Positions 23,767 through 33,374 of a stretch of 64,000 nt of DNA are shown one piece after another; position 1 is the first letter of the stretch; every line of letters begins with the position of its first letter. Position numbers and translations under genes: made by a program. The DNA is from Duganella sp. Root1480D1 (GTDB lineage: Bacteria; Pseudomonadota; Gammaproteobacteria; Burkholderiales; Burkholderiaceae_D). The notes below the pieces were generated by a model. The model was not told the DNA's origin, did no database searches, and was given only the letters and a program-made list of their open reading frames with translations. The stretch is taken from the NCBI RefSeq assembly GCF_001427305.1, contig NZ_LMFZ01000047.1, positions 288,696-352,695 of the forward strand, in the 5' to 3' direction.

Positions 23767-26091
23767 ATGACCGCAAACAACCACGAGACCACGGCAAAAA
23801 AATCGCCGAAGGGTTTTCTGCTGATGGCCCTGATTTCTTTGCTGGGCCTGATACTGGCCGGCGTGCTGCTGGTCGTGTTCGGCCTGGCCCTGGCCTACCC
23901 CAACCTGCCCTCGCTCGATACGATCACCGACTACCGGCCGAAAATGCCGCTGCGTATTTACTCGGCCGACAATGTGCTGCTCGGCGAGTTCGGCGAAGAG
24001 CGCCGCAACCTGGTGCATATCAAGGACATCCCCGATGTCATGAAGAAGGCAGTGCTGGCAATTGAAGACAGCAACTTCTATGAACACGGCGGCGTCGACT
24101 ACTGGGGCATCCTGCGCGCCGCAGTCCACAACGCAACCGGTGGCGCCCGCCAGGGGGCATCCACCATCACGCAGCAGGTAGCGCGCAACTTCTTCCTCTC
24201 CAGCGAGCAGACGTTCAAGCGCAAGGCCTATGAAGCGCTGCTGGCCTGGAAGATCGAGCAGAACCTGACCAAGGACCAGATCCTGGAGGTCTACATGAAC
24301 CAGATCTACCTGGGGCAGCGGGCCTACGGCTTTTCTTCGGCCGCCCAAATCTATTTCGGCAAGAACCTGAAAGACATTAGCGTGGCCGAAGCGGCCATGC
24401 TGGCCGGCCTGCCCAAAGCGCCTTCGGCCTACAACCCGGTGGTCAACCCGAAGCGCGCCAAGGTGCGCCAGCAGTACATCCTGCAACGCATGGCCCAGCT
24501 TGGCTATATTACGCCCGCACAGTATGAGACGGCGAAGAATGAACAGTTAAAAGTGAAAACAGACAGCAGCGCGTTTGGTGTTCATGCCGAATATGTTGCG
24601 GAAATGGCGCGCCAGCTCGTATATGAACAGTTCAAGGAAGAGACTTACACGCGCGGCCTGAACGTTTTCACCACGATTACCAAGGCCGACCAGGACGCGG
24701 CCTACCTGGCGCTGCGCAGCGGCGTGATGGAATACGAAAAGCGCCATGCCTACCGCGGCCCGGAATCCTATGTCGACCTGCCGGCCAATAAGTCGGAAGC
24801 CGACGAAATCGTGGAAACCGAACTGGCCGAACATCCTGACAGCGACAATATCGTGGCTGCCATGGTATTGAGCGCCGCCGCCGACAAGGTGGTGGCAGTC
24901 ACCGCCTCCGGCGAGGAAATCACCATCAAGGGCAATGGCCTGGCCATGGGCAAGAGCTGGCTTTCGGACAAGAACCCGCCGAACAAGCGCATCCGCCGCG
25001 GCGCCGTGATCCGCGTCATGCAGGACGACAAGGACTGGCTGATCACCCAGATGCCGGAAGTGGAATCGGCCTTCATCTCGGCCAGTACCGAAGACGGCGC
25101 GATCAAGGCCATGGTGGGCGGCTTCGACTACAACCGCAACAAGTTCAACCACGTGACCCAGGCCTGGCGCCAGCCCGGCTCCTCGTTCAAGCCTTTCATC
25201 TATTCAGCTTCGCTGGAGCGCGGCCTGTCGCCGGGCACCATGATCAACGACGCCCCGATCTCCTTCGACGCCGGCCAGACCGGCGGCCAGGCCTGGGAGC
25301 CGAAGAACTACGACGGCAAGTACGAAGGCCCGATGACCATGCGCCGCGGCCTGACCAAGTCGAAGAACATGATCTCGATCCGCATCCTGCACCGCATCGG
25401 CGCCAAGTACGGCCAGGAATACACCACCCGCTTCGGCTTCGACCCTGAGCGCAACCCGCCATACCTGACGCTGGCCCTGGGCGCCGGCGGCGTGACGCCG
25501 ATGCAGATGGCCGGCGCCTACGCGGTGTTTGCCAACGGCGGCTACAAGATCTCGCCCTACCTGATCGCCAAGGTCACCGACTCCAACGGCAAGGTGCTGT
25601 CGCAGGCCAACCCGGACAAGGCCGGCGACGAAAAGAACCGCGTGATCGACGAACGCAATGCCTTCCTGATGGATTCGATGATGAAGGACGTGGTGCGCTT
25701 CGGTACCGCGACCCGCGCGCTGTCGCTGAAACGCCCGGACATCGCGGGCAAGACCGGCACCACCAATGATTCGATCGATGCCTGGTTTGCCGGCTACCAG
25801 GCCAAGCTGGTGGGCATCGCCTGGATCGGCTTCGACCAGCCGAAGAACCTGGGCAACAAGGAAACCGGCGGCGGCCTGGCCCTGCCGATCTGGATCAGCT
25901 ACATGGGCAAAGCACTGAAAAATATTCCGATTGAGGAAAGGCCGATTCCGCAGGGCATCATCGCCCAGGATGGCGAGTATTACTATGCGGAGAACCCGCC
26001 GGGCGTGGGGATCGACAGCCTGGAGGGTGCCACCCGCGGCACGCCGGCGGAGGAAAAGCAGAAGGACGCCGTCAAGAACGAGCTGTTCTAA
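23767..26091 (+). CDS. mrcA: Penicillin-binding protein 1A (bifunctional)
   Basis: Polymerises and cross-links peptidoglycan in the periplasm. The 774-residue class A PBP has one transmembrane helix (about 17-41), a GT51 transglycosylase domain (IEDSNFYEHGG with catalytic Glu, GASTITQQVARNFF), an OB-like insert, and the transpeptidase domain with SxxK in PGSSFKPF, SxN in TKSKNM and KTGTT. Divergence from pilMNOPQ is the usual arrangement. Confidence 0.97.
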   Translation: MTANNHETTAKKSPKGFLLMALISLLGLILAGVLLVVFGLALAYPNLPSLDTITDYRPKMPLRIYSADNVLLGEFGEERRNLVHIKDIPDVMKKAVLAIEDSNFYEHGGVDYWGILRAAVHNATGGARQGASTITQQVARNFFLSSEQTFKRKAYEALLAWKIEQNLTKDQILEVYMNQIYLGQRAYGFSSAAQIYFGKNLKDISVAEAAMLAGLPKAPSAYNPVVNPKRAKVRQQYILQRMAQLGYITPAQYETAKNEQLKVKTDSSAFGVHAEYVAEMARQLVYEQFKEETYTRGLNVFTTITKADQDAAYLALRSGVMEYEKRHAYRGPESYVDLPANKSEADEIVETELAEHPDSDNIVAAMVLSAAADKVVAVTASGEEITIKGNGLAMGKSWLSDKNPPNKRIRRGAVIRVMQDDKDWLITQMPEVESAFISASTEDGAIKAMVGGFDYNRNKFNHVTQAWRQPGSSFKPFIYSASLERGLSPGTMINDAPISFDAGQTGGQAWEPKNYDGKYEGPMTMRRGLTKSKNMISIRILHRIGAKYGQEYTTRFGFDPERNPPYLTLALGAGGVTPMQMAGAYAVFANGGYKISPYLIAKVTDSNGKVLSQANPDKAGDEKNRVIDERNAFLMDSMMKDVVRFGTATRALSLKRPDIAGKTGTTNDSIDAWFAGYQAKLVGIAWIGFDQPKNLGNKETGGGLALPIWISYMGKALKNIPIEERPIPQGIIAQDGEYYYAENPPGVGIDSLEGATRGTPAEEKQKDAVKNELF

Positions 26092-26160
26092 AACCGCCAG
26101 TGCAGTGTCTGACCCGGAGGGTCAGACACCGATACGCGGCTGCCGCAGGCCTGGTTTTAA
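26089..26160. repeat. Palindromic element A between mrcA and cyaY
   Basis: Core hairpin GTGTCTGACCC-GGA-GGGTCAGACAC (26105-26129), eleven pairs. The outer ends are inverted: TAAAACC at the mrcA stop and GGTTTTA at the cyaY stop, so both stop codons lie in the element edges. Shares its core with elements at 27976-28150 and 35972-36086. Probably also acts as a two-way terminator, though no T run follows. Confidence 0.8.
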
Positions 26161-26489
26161 GGCGCCACCACCACCGGCGCCCCACCCTGCTCCGTCACAA
26201 TCTCCGACAGCGCCGCAAACAACTCCGTCCCGCGGCGCGTATCCGTCCACTTGCCGTCCACCTGGCGATAATGGAAGCCGCCCGACCTCGCCGCCACCCA
26301 CAGCTCCTGCATCGGCGCCTGCGAGTTGATGATCACCTTAGATCCGTTGCCAACGAACTCGATTTCCAGCACATTCCCGCTGCGGCTGCACTCCACGTCC
26401 ACCATATCCTGCTCGCACAGGCGGTCCAGGGAAGCCTCGATCGCATCGAGGGTTGCTTCGGCCAGGTCCAAAAATTCCGATTCGGTCAT
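26157..26489 (-). CDS. cyaY: Iron-sulfur assembly protein CyaY (frataxin)
   Basis: Iron-binding regulator of Fe-S cluster assembly. The 110-residue protein matches the bacterial frataxin length. MTESEFLDLAEATLDAIE is the acidic first helix; DVECSRSGNVLEIEF, QELWVAARSGGFHY and LFAALSEIV are conserved blocks. The ATG at 26489 is preceded by GGAG at seven bases. Divergent from lptM, as in many proteobacteria. Confidence 0.95.
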   Translation of the reverse strand: MTESEFLDLAEATLDAIEASLDRLCEQDMVDVECSRSGNVLEIEFVGNGSKVIINSQAPMQELWVAARSGGFHYRQVDGKWTDTRRGTELFAALSEIVTEQGGAPVVVAP

Positions 26490-26528
26490 GCTACACTCCA
26501 AGATTCCTATCAAGCCCCTATTTTAATC

Positions 26529-26705
26529 GTGAAGTCCCCAATCGCACTTGCTGTCCTTACAATGGCAGCCCTGTTGGCCGGATGCGGCCAAACCGGCCCA
26601 CTCTACATGCCAAAGCGTCCCGCCAAGCCCGCCGCCGAGGCAAGACCGGGCGTGGCGCCACCGGAGGCTCCGGTTCCGTCCACACCACCAGCATCCCAAC
26701 AGTAA
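26529..26705 (+). CDS. lptM: LPS translocon maturation lipoprotein LptM (YifL-like)
   Basis: A 58-residue lipoprotein: signal peptide with lipobox LLAGC, then the family hallmark CGQTGPLYMP, then a proline/alanine-rich tail. LptM assists LptD disulfide maturation in E. coli. The start is a GTG at 26529; no strong ribosome binding site is visible. It precedes lysA by four bases, and the cyaY-lptM neighbourhood is conserved. Confidence 0.88.
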   Translation: MKSPIALAVLTMAALLAGCGQTGPLYMPKRPAKPAAEARPGVAPPEAPVPSTPPASQQ

Positions 26706-26709
26706 CCCT

Positions 26710-27978
26710 ATGTCCCACTTCGAATACCAGAACGGCGTGCTGCACGCCGAAGGCGTCGCGCTCGATTCCATCGCGGAACAGTACGGCACCCCGGCCTACG
26801 TCTACTCCAAATCCCAGCTCACCGAAAACTTCGACGCCTACGCCAATGCCTGCGCCGGCCGCGATGCGCTGGTGTGCTATGCGATGAAGGCCAACTCCAA
26901 CCTCGCGATCCTCGACCTGCTGGCCCGCCGCGGCGCCGGCTTCGACATCGTGTCCGGCGGTGAACTGCTGCGCGTGATTGCCGCCGGCGGCGACCCGAAG
27001 AAGGTGATCTTCTCCGGCGTCGGCAAAAGCGTGGAAGAAATGCGTCTGGCGCTGCAACACGACATCCTGTGCTTCAACGTCGAATCGATCCCCGAATTGC
27101 ACCGCCTGAATGAAGTGGCAGGCAGCATGGGCAAGAAAGCGCGCATTTCGCTGCGCGTAAATCCGAACGTGGACGCCAAGACCCACCCCTACATCGCCAC
27201 CGGCCTGAAAGCCAACAAGTTCGGCGTGGCTTTCGACGACGCGCTGGAAACCTATCGCACCGCCGCCAGGCTGCCGCACCTGGACGTGTCGGGCATCGAC
27301 TGCCACATCGGCTCCCAACTGCTGGATGACGCGCCGCTGCTGGAAGCGCTGGACAAGCTGATTGAACTGATCGACGCCCTGGGCGCGGAAGGCATCCACC
27401 TGCACCACCTGGACATCGGCGGCGGCCTCGGCATCGACTACGGCGACGGCGCACCGGTGCCGGTGGGCGACTACCTGGCGCGCCTGTTCAAGCGCATCGA
27501 CGCCTGGCGCGCCGAAAAGCACGGCGGCGCACCGATCAAGGTGATCTTCGAGCCAGGCCGCTCCATCGTCGGCAATGCCGGCGTGCTGCTGACCCGCGTG
27601 GAATTCATCAAGCACGGCGAAGAGAAGAACTTCTGCATCGTCGACGCCGCCATGAACGATATGGCGCGCCCTGCGATGTACCAGGCCTGGATGGACATGC
27701 AGCCGGTGGTTCGCACCGAAGCCGTTGCCGCCATGTTCGACGTGGTCGGCCCGATCTGCGAATCCGGCGACTGGCTGGCCCGCGACCGCGAGCTGGGCGT
27801 CGATGCCGGCGACCTGCTGGTGATGAAGACCGCCGGCGCCTACGGCATGACGATGGCCTCCAACTACAACACCCGCGGCCGCGCCGTGGAGCTGATCGTC
27901 GACGGCGGCAAAGTCCATGTCGTGCGCCAGCGCGAAAATCCGGCCGACCTGTTCGCGCTGGAATCGGTGATCCGCTAG
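26710..27978 (+). CDS. lysA: Diaminopimelate decarboxylase
   Basis: Last step of lysine synthesis, meso-diaminopimelate to lysine. The 422-residue fold-type III PLP enzyme has the PLP lysine Lys60 in YAMKANSN, the glycine loop HHLDIGGGLGI, EPGRSIVGNAG, and CESGDWLARDR with the cross-subunit cysteine. The stop (TAG at 27976-27978) is the first codon of palindromic element B. Confidence 0.97.
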   Translation: MSHFEYQNGVLHAEGVALDSIAEQYGTPAYVYSKSQLTENFDAYANACAGRDALVCYAMKANSNLAILDLLARRGAGFDIVSGGELLRVIAAGGDPKKVIFSGVGKSVEEMRLALQHDILCFNVESIPELHRLNEVAGSMGKKARISLRVNPNVDAKTHPYIATGLKANKFGVAFDDALETYRTAARLPHLDVSGIDCHIGSQLLDDAPLLEALDKLIELIDALGAEGIHLHHLDIGGGLGIDYGDGAPVPVGDYLARLFKRIDAWRAEKHGGAPIKVIFEPGRSIVGNAGVLLTRVEFIKHGEEKNFCIVDAAMNDMARPAMYQAWMDMQPVVRTEAVAAMFDVVGPICESGDWLARDRELGVDAGDLLVMKTAGAYGMTMASNYNTRGRAVELIVDGGKVHVVRQRENPADLFALESVIR

Positions 27979-28150
27979 AAACCGGTAAACCCGGGTCCGG
28001 CCCGAGGGGTCAGACCCACTCTATGCAGCAGCCCTTGGCAGGGTTGTGCGCCTTTGACTTTCGACGAAGATCAACAACACACAACCAGCTTCGCCATCCG
28101 TAAGATCATCGGGGGTCTGACCCTTGGGTCAGCCCCCGGGTTACCGGTTT
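27976..28150. repeat. Composite palindromic element B between lysA and msrQ
   Basis: Inverted ends AAACCGGTAAACCCGGG (from 27979) and CCCGGGTTACCGGTTT (to 28150). Each end carries a GTCTGACCC-type hairpin: a degenerate one at 27993-28017, and GGGGGTCTGACCC-TT-GGGTCAGCCCCC at 28111-28137. The centre has GGTTGTG and CACAACC in inverted order, as in element C. It holds the lysA stop, and its right part is translated as the MsrQ C-terminus. Confidence 0.8.
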
Positions 28151-28750
28151 TCCAGCACGCGCCCACCAGGCGCGCATCCCCAGCAACACCAGCACGATCA
28201 GCCCAAACAGGATCGGCTTATTGAAGTCGTGCTTGCCCGCCCGCATCCACCAGAAGTGCAGGATGCCAAGTGGCGCGATCACGTACACCAGCTTATGCAG
28301 CATCTGCCAGCGCTTGCCGCCCAGGCGACGCACCATGCCGTTGGTGCTGGTCACGGCCAGCGGCACCAGTAGCACGAAGGCGGTAAAGCCGACGGTAATG
28401 AACGGTCGCTTGACGACATCCTTCAGCATCTCCTGCACGTCGAAGAAGTGATCGAACCACAGGAAGGTGGTGAAGTGCAGCAGCGCGTAAAAGAATGCGT
28501 ACAAGCCCATCATGCGGCGCAACTTGAGCAGCCAGTTCCAGCCGGATAAGCGGCGCAGCGGCGTGACGGCCAGTGTGATGCACAGGAAGTACAAGGTCCA
28601 CGAGCCGGTATTGCGTGTGATGTATTGCAGCGGCTCGACCAGCTGGTCGGTCGCAACCAGGTAAACCAGGGCGAAGAACGGCACCAGCGCCAGCATGAAG
28701 GCGATGCTTTTGATTGCCGTCAGCTGGCGTGGTGTTGGAGTAAAGGCCAT
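28106..28750 (-). CDS. msrQ: MsrQ, heme-binding membrane subunit of MsrPQ
   Basis: Passes electrons from the quinone pool to MsrP. The 214-residue protein has about six transmembrane helices with ferric-reductase-like histidines (ALLHFTTFLW, LHKLVYVIAPLGILHFWW). Its ATG overlaps the msrP stop (TGATG). The last 14 residues (PVTRGLTQGSDPR) are encoded by palindromic element B, so the natural end was probably a few codons earlier. Confidence 0.94.
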   Translation of the reverse strand: MAFTPTPRQLTAIKSIAFMLALVPFFALVYLVATDQLVEPLQYITRNTGSWTLYFLCITLAVTPLRRLSGWNWLLKLRRMMGLYAFFYALLHFTTFLWFDHFFDVQEMLKDVVKRPFITVGFTAFVLLVPLAVTSTNGMVRRLGGKRWQMLHKLVYVIAPLGILHFWWMRAGKHDFNKPILFGLIVLVLLGMRAWWARAGKPVTRGLTQGSDPR

Positions 28751-29673
28751 CAGTAGAACTTCTTCAAATCCATGCCGGTGTACAGCGATGCCACTTCGGG
28801 ATAGCCGTTGAACATCAGCGTCTTGCGCTTCTTGGTGAAGAAGCCGTCTTCTCCGATACGGCGCTCGCTCGCTTGCGACCAGCGCGGGTGGTCGACTTCC
28901 GGATTCACGTTCGAGTAGAAGCCGTATTCATTCGGCGCCGACTTGTTCCAGGAGGTACGCGGCATGTCGCGCACGAAGCGGATCTTCACGATCGACTTGG
29001 CGGATTTGAAGCCGTACTTCCACGGCACCACCATGCGTACCGGCGCGCCGTTCTGGTTCGGCAGCACGTCGCCATACATGCCCAGCGTAAGCAGCGCCAG
29101 CGGGTGGTTGGCTTCGTCGATGCGCAAACCTTCGACATAAGGCCAGTCCAGCACGCGGCTGCGCACGCCCGGCATCTGCTGATGATCGGCCAGGGTAACG
29201 AATTCGACGAACTTGGCATTGCCGGTCGGCTCGACCTTCTTGATCAATTCGGAGAAGGAATAACCGACCCACGGGATCACCATCGACCAGCCTTCCACAC
29301 AACGCAGGCGGTAAATGCGCTCTTCCAGCGGCGCCAGCTTGAGCAGGCTGTCGATGTCCAGCGTCATCGGCTTTTTGACTTCGCCCTCGATCTGCACCGT
29401 CCAGGGACGCGTGCGCAGCGTGTGTGCATTCTCCGCCGGGTCGGACTTGTCGGTGCCGAACTCGTAGAAGTTGTTGTAGCTGGTGGCGTCCTTGCGCGAG
29501 GTCTGCTTTTCCATCACGGCGAAGGCGGGATTCGGGCGCGCGGACAATTTGGCGCCGCCCTGCGCGAAAGCCAGTTCGGGCCCAAGGATGGCGCCCGCGG
29601 CTGCCAGCTTGATGAATTTTCGGCGCGATTCGAACACTTCGCGCGGCGTGATTTCGGATGGAAGGATCAACAT
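28750..29673 (-). CDS. msrP: MsrP, molybdopterin methionine-sulfoxide reductase
   Basis: Repairs oxidised methionines in periplasmic proteins. The 307-residue protein carries a Tat signal (SRRKFIKLAAAG) and the sulfite-oxidase-like Moco domain with the Mo-ligand cysteine in RLRCVEGWSMVIPW. DHQQMPGVRSRVLDWPYVEGLR and MVVPWKYGFKSAKSI are further conserved blocks. GGAG precedes the ATG. Forms an operon with msrQ. Confidence 0.96.
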   Translation of the reverse strand: MLILPSEITPREVFESRRKFIKLAAAGAILGPELAFAQGGAKLSARPNPAFAVMEKQTSRKDATSYNNFYEFGTDKSDPAENAHTLRTRPWTVQIEGEVKKPMTLDIDSLLKLAPLEERIYRLRCVEGWSMVIPWVGYSFSELIKKVEPTGNAKFVEFVTLADHQQMPGVRSRVLDWPYVEGLRIDEANHPLALLTLGMYGDVLPNQNGAPVRMVVPWKYGFKSAKSIVKIRFVRDMPRTSWNKSAPNEYGFYSNVNPEVDHPRWSQASERRIGEDGFFTKKRKTLMFNGYPEVASLYTGMDLKKFY

Positions 29674-29742
29674 GGCAGCTCCAGGAACGGTGCGTGGTAA
29701 TAGCTAAACCTTACACCAGAATCCCGTCCCGCCAATTAGAAC

Positions 29743-30102
29743 TTACTTAGGGCGGCCAGCAAGGCGCGCATCAAAGTAGCGCTGCAAGAGCCGCCATGCC
29801 GCGCCCAGCAGGACGGTCAGCAAGCAAGCGCCCGCAAAGCAGACATGCAACACATAGCAGAGCAATCTGGCCTCGCCGGGATGGCCTTGCCAGCCGATTG
29901 CCACCGCATCGGCCAGCAAGAGCAGGAACGACAGAAGCAGGATGCCCGACTGCAGTGCACGGGCGCCGCGAACAGCCAGTATGGCTAGAGGTGGAGCCAG
30001 GAAGGGGCTCCATGCGAGGATTTGCTTGCCGCCCGGCTCCAGGGCCAGCACCATCCACCCGCTGAGAATGGATAGTGCCAGGCCAAGCAGGACGCGCCCC
30101 AT
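29743..30102 (-). CDS. Small four-helix membrane protein, unknown
   Basis: A 119-residue hydrophobic protein with four likely transmembrane helices: VLLGLALSILSGWMVLAL, WSPFLAPPLAILAVRG, SGILLLSFLLLLADAVAIG and CYVLHVCFAGACLLTVLLGA, and a basic C-terminus. It starts seven bases after the ccsB stop, so it is probably co-transcribed with resB-ccsB. No family recognised. Confidence 0.6.
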   Translation of the reverse strand: MGRVLLGLALSILSGWMVLALEPGGKQILAWSPFLAPPLAILAVRGARALQSGILLLSFLLLLADAVAIGWQGHPGEARLLCYVLHVCFAGACLLTVLLGAAWRLLQRYFDARLAGRPK

Positions 30103-30109
30103 GCCCTGC

Positions 30110-31255
30110 TTACAGCTTGCCGTAGGAGTGCAGGCCCGAGAGGAACATGTTCACGCCCAGGAAAGCAAAGGTGGTGACCAGCAGGCCGACCAGGGCCCAC
30201 CATGCCGCAGGGCGGCCGCGCAGGCCCGACATCAGGCGCATGTGCAGCCAGGCCGCATAATTCAGCCAGACGATGAGCGCCCAGGTTTCCTTCGGATCCC
30301 AGGACCAGTAGCCGCCCCAGGCTTCCGCCGCCCACAGTGCGCCGAGGATGGTGGCGATGGTGAAGAAGGCGAAACCGATCGAAATCGCCTTGTACATCAC
30401 GTCATCCAGCACTTCCAGCGAAGGCAGGCGGTCTTCCAGCATGCCGTGCGACTTGAGCAGGTAGGCCGAGGCCACCATCGCCGCCAGCGCGAACGTGCCG
30501 TAACCGATGAAGTTGGCCGGTACGTGGATCTTCATCCACCAGCTTTGCAGCGCCGGTACCAGCGGCTGGATCTCCGAAGCGCCGCGCGCCACGGTGTACC
30601 ACAGCAGGAAGCCGACCGCGGCGGAAATCACCAGCAGCACGAAGGGGCCCAGGGCGCGGGTCTTGTAGTGCGCTTCATAGTACTGGTAGAACATCGCCGT
30701 GATCAGCGAGAACAGGATGAACACTTCGTACAGGTTGGAAATCGGGATGTGGCCGACGTCGGAGCCGATCAGGTAGGACTCGTACCAGCGCACCAGCATG
30801 CCGGTCACACCCAGCACGATGCCGGCCCAGCACAGCCTGGAGCCGATCGCGCCGCCGAAATCGGAACGCGCCACCAGCCCGACCCAGTAGAACAGGGTGG
30901 ACAGGACGAACATCGTGCTCATCCACAGGATGGCCGACTGGCTCGACAGCATGTACTTGAGGAAGAAGCGCTGGTCCGCCGCAGCCAGCTCGCCGCCGTA
31001 CAGGCTGACCGCCCACAGCGCCAGCGCAAACGACAGCGGCATCAGCCAGCGCACGGGCTTCCAGTACCAGCCCAGGGCAGAGAATACGGGGGCCGACGCC
31101 AGCAGGATGCCCTTCTCATAGATATCCATGTAGGCGCCAAAACGGTTGAAGGCGTACAGCGCGCCGGCGAACAGCACCAGGGCAAACAGCCAGTCGAACG
31201 CATTCAGGCGCTTGAAATAGCCGGGTTGCTGGGTATAAGTTTGTATTGCTTCCAT
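30110..31255 (-). CDS. ccsB: Cytochrome c biogenesis protein CcsB/ResC
   Basis: Heme handling and export subunit of the system II cytochrome c synthetase. The 381-residue polytopic protein has the tryptophan-rich WWD segment (WGGYWSWDPKETWALI) and conserved histidines nearby. The ATG at 31255 with GGAGAATC ahead is preferred; a TTG eight codons upstream is the other option. Directly follows resB. Confidence 0.95.
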   Translation of the reverse strand: MEAIQTYTQQPGYFKRLNAFDWLFALVLFAGALYAFNRFGAYMDIYEKGILLASAPVFSALGWYWKPVRWLMPLSFALALWAVSLYGGELAAADQRFFLKYMLSSQSAILWMSTMFVLSTLFYWVGLVARSDFGGAIGSRLCWAGIVLGVTGMLVRWYESYLIGSDVGHIPISNLYEVFILFSLITAMFYQYYEAHYKTRALGPFVLLVISAAVGFLLWYTVARGASEIQPLVPALQSWWMKIHVPANFIGYGTFALAAMVASAYLLKSHGMLEDRLPSLEVLDDVMYKAISIGFAFFTIATILGALWAAEAWGGYWSWDPKETWALIVWLNYAAWLHMRLMSGLRGRPAAWWALVGLLVTTFAFLGVNMFLSGLHSYGKL

Positions 31256-31283
31256 TTGCGATTCTCCAAAACTTGGCAACAGC

Positions 31284-33374
31284 TTACGCCGATTGCGGAA
31301 GTTTTTCCTTGAGTTCCTTAAATTCCTGTTCGAAGTCCAGCGTCTTGCGCTGGGTACTCATGGCCATCAGGGCCTCGGTACCGCCTTCGCCATCCTTGAT
31401 CCAGACCCAGACGCGGCGTTCGCGAATATAGAACATCGAGAACACGCCCAGCACCAGCAGCACGCAGCCGAGGTACACAATGGTCTTGCCCGGCGAACGG
31501 GTGACCTGGAACACGGAGGCCTTGATCTCGGTGAATTCATCGAGCTGCAGGTAGACCGGGGCGCCGTAGAAGAAGCTGTCCGACAGCGCGTTGGTGGCCA
31601 GCTGCAGGAAACGGCCATGGATTTCGTCCGCCGCGGCGGCCGGCTTGCCGTCCTGGGCGCGGGCGGCCTGCCACAATTCCCACATCGAGCCATTCAGAAT
31701 CTTCAGGAAGATTTCGGCAGCCTTGGTCTGCTCGGCTTGCGGCACCTTCTCCAGGAAGCGGCTGATGGCGAAGAAGCCGGCGCCATTGGTATCGCCGGCA
31801 AAGATCTCCAGGCCCTTCAGGGCGGAGGCTTCCAGCTGGCCGCGCAGGGTATCGCCCGCCTTCGATTGCGGCATGGCGCGCGCCGCGTAGCTGGCAGCGG
31901 CTTTCTGGCGCAGGGCCGGGTCTTGCAGGGCGGCGCGCAGACGCATCCACTCGCGCACGCTGTGTTCGTCGTCAGCAGGAATGCGCAGGTAGCTGAACGG
32001 GTCGGACGGGTTGGCGCGCACGCCGGCCAGGAACACGGTATCGCCTTCGATGGTCACCGGCTGCATGTAGTTCTGGTATTCGCGCGCCTGGCCGGTCTTG
32101 TCGCGCAGCTTGTACTGCACGGAAGGGCCGACGTTTTTCAGGTCCTTGTTGTGGGCTGTCTTGGCGGCCGAGCCCAACTGCTTGTCCAGGCTGCGCGAGA
32201 AGGACTCGTTCAGGCTCTCGCCCTTGGTGACGGCGCGCGCGTCCTGGCCGCTGATGTTTTCCACATTGAAGGGACGGAAATCGCTCCATTCCACCGTGTA
32301 TTCGTCGTTCAGCTTGGTGGTGCCGTTGACCTCTCCGTCCAGGCCGAAGGTGGTGGTGGCGCTGCCCTTCATCGGGTAGCCAAGCAGCTTCAGCTTGCTG
32401 CCGCCGTCTTCGAAGGACGACTGGTAGATCGCCACGCCTTCAAAGATCAGCGGCTTGTTGACTTCGACCACCGCGTCGACGGTCTTGCCGCTGTCGTTGG
32501 AACGCACGGTCACATGGCTGGCAAACAACTTGGGCATGCCAGTGCTATAGAAATCGATGTCGAATTTCTTGAGCTGGATGGTGAACGGCAAATCCTGCAG
32601 CAGCACGCCATCCGGGCGCGGCAGGATGGCCGTATTGCCGGCCGTGCCTTCCGGCAGCGCGATATTGCCGCGGTAAGTTGGATTATGCACGCCCAGGCGG
32701 TGTTGGGCCGGGATATCAGCGATCAGGCCAGTGCCGCCGAAAGCGGTCTTGCCGAACATCCATTGCTGGAAGCGGATCGGCAGGTCGGAGTCGAGCATGC
32801 CGCCAATCAGGATGATGACGATGGCGCTGTGAGCGAAGATGTAGCCGAACTTGTTGCCTGCGCCGCGCTTGGCCGAGACCAGGATGGCGCCGTCTTTCTC
32901 GATGACCTTGGTGCCGTAGCCGGCATGGCCCAGGCGCTGGGCAGTCTGGCCCGCCAGCTGTTCGCGCGACAGCGGCGACTCCCAGTGCGCCTTGTGGTGG
33001 AAATTGTTGAGCGAAGCTTCGCGTACCTTCTCGCGCCAGCTACGCATATCCTTCAGCATCTTCGGCGTGTTGTGCACAATGCACAGGGTGGTCGACACCA
33101 CCAGCAAGCCGCACATCGACACGAACCACCACGACGAGTAAATCGCGTACAGCCCCAGCTTATTGAACACTTCGAACCAGAACGGGCCGAACTGGTTGAT
33201 GTAGTTCGGCATCGGCTGGCTTTGCTGCACGATGGTGCCGATGATCGCGGCGAAGATGATCACCACGAACAGCGCGATCGCAAACCGCATCGAGGACAGC
33301 AGCTCAACCGTCTCTGCCAGGGGGCCGCGCCGGTTGCGCAGCTGGATTCCGGAGGTGCTTGGGGTGTCGCTCAT
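31284..33374 (-). CDS. resB: Cytochrome c biogenesis protein ResB/Ccs1
   Basis: Partner of CcsB in system II; thought to hold the apocytochrome. The 696 residues contain N-terminal paired transmembrane helices (MRFAIALFVVIIFAAIIGTIVQQ; YSSWWFVSMCGLLVVSTTLCIVHN), a large periplasmic domain, and a last helix near the C-terminus (IVYLGCVLLVLGVFSMF). Located between the cytochrome c4 gene and ccsB. Confidence 0.95.
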   Translation of the reverse strand: MSDTPSTSGIQLRNRRGPLAETVELLSSMRFAIALFVVIIFAAIIGTIVQQSQPMPNYINQFGPFWFEVFNKLGLYAIYSSWWFVSMCGLLVVSTTLCIVHNTPKMLKDMRSWREKVREASLNNFHHKAHWESPLSREQLAGQTAQRLGHAGYGTKVIEKDGAILVSAKRGAGNKFGYIFAHSAIVIILIGGMLDSDLPIRFQQWMFGKTAFGGTGLIADIPAQHRLGVHNPTYRGNIALPEGTAGNTAILPRPDGVLLQDLPFTIQLKKFDIDFYSTGMPKLFASHVTVRSNDSGKTVDAVVEVNKPLIFEGVAIYQSSFEDGGSKLKLLGYPMKGSATTTFGLDGEVNGTTKLNDEYTVEWSDFRPFNVENISGQDARAVTKGESLNESFSRSLDKQLGSAAKTAHNKDLKNVGPSVQYKLRDKTGQAREYQNYMQPVTIEGDTVFLAGVRANPSDPFSYLRIPADDEHSVREWMRLRAALQDPALRQKAAASYAARAMPQSKAGDTLRGQLEASALKGLEIFAGDTNGAGFFAISRFLEKVPQAEQTKAAEIFLKILNGSMWELWQAARAQDGKPAAAADEIHGRFLQLATNALSDSFFYGAPVYLQLDEFTEIKASVFQVTRSPGKTIVYLGCVLLVLGVFSMFYIRERRVWVWIKDGEGGTEALMAMSTQRKTLDFEQEFKELKEKLPQSA

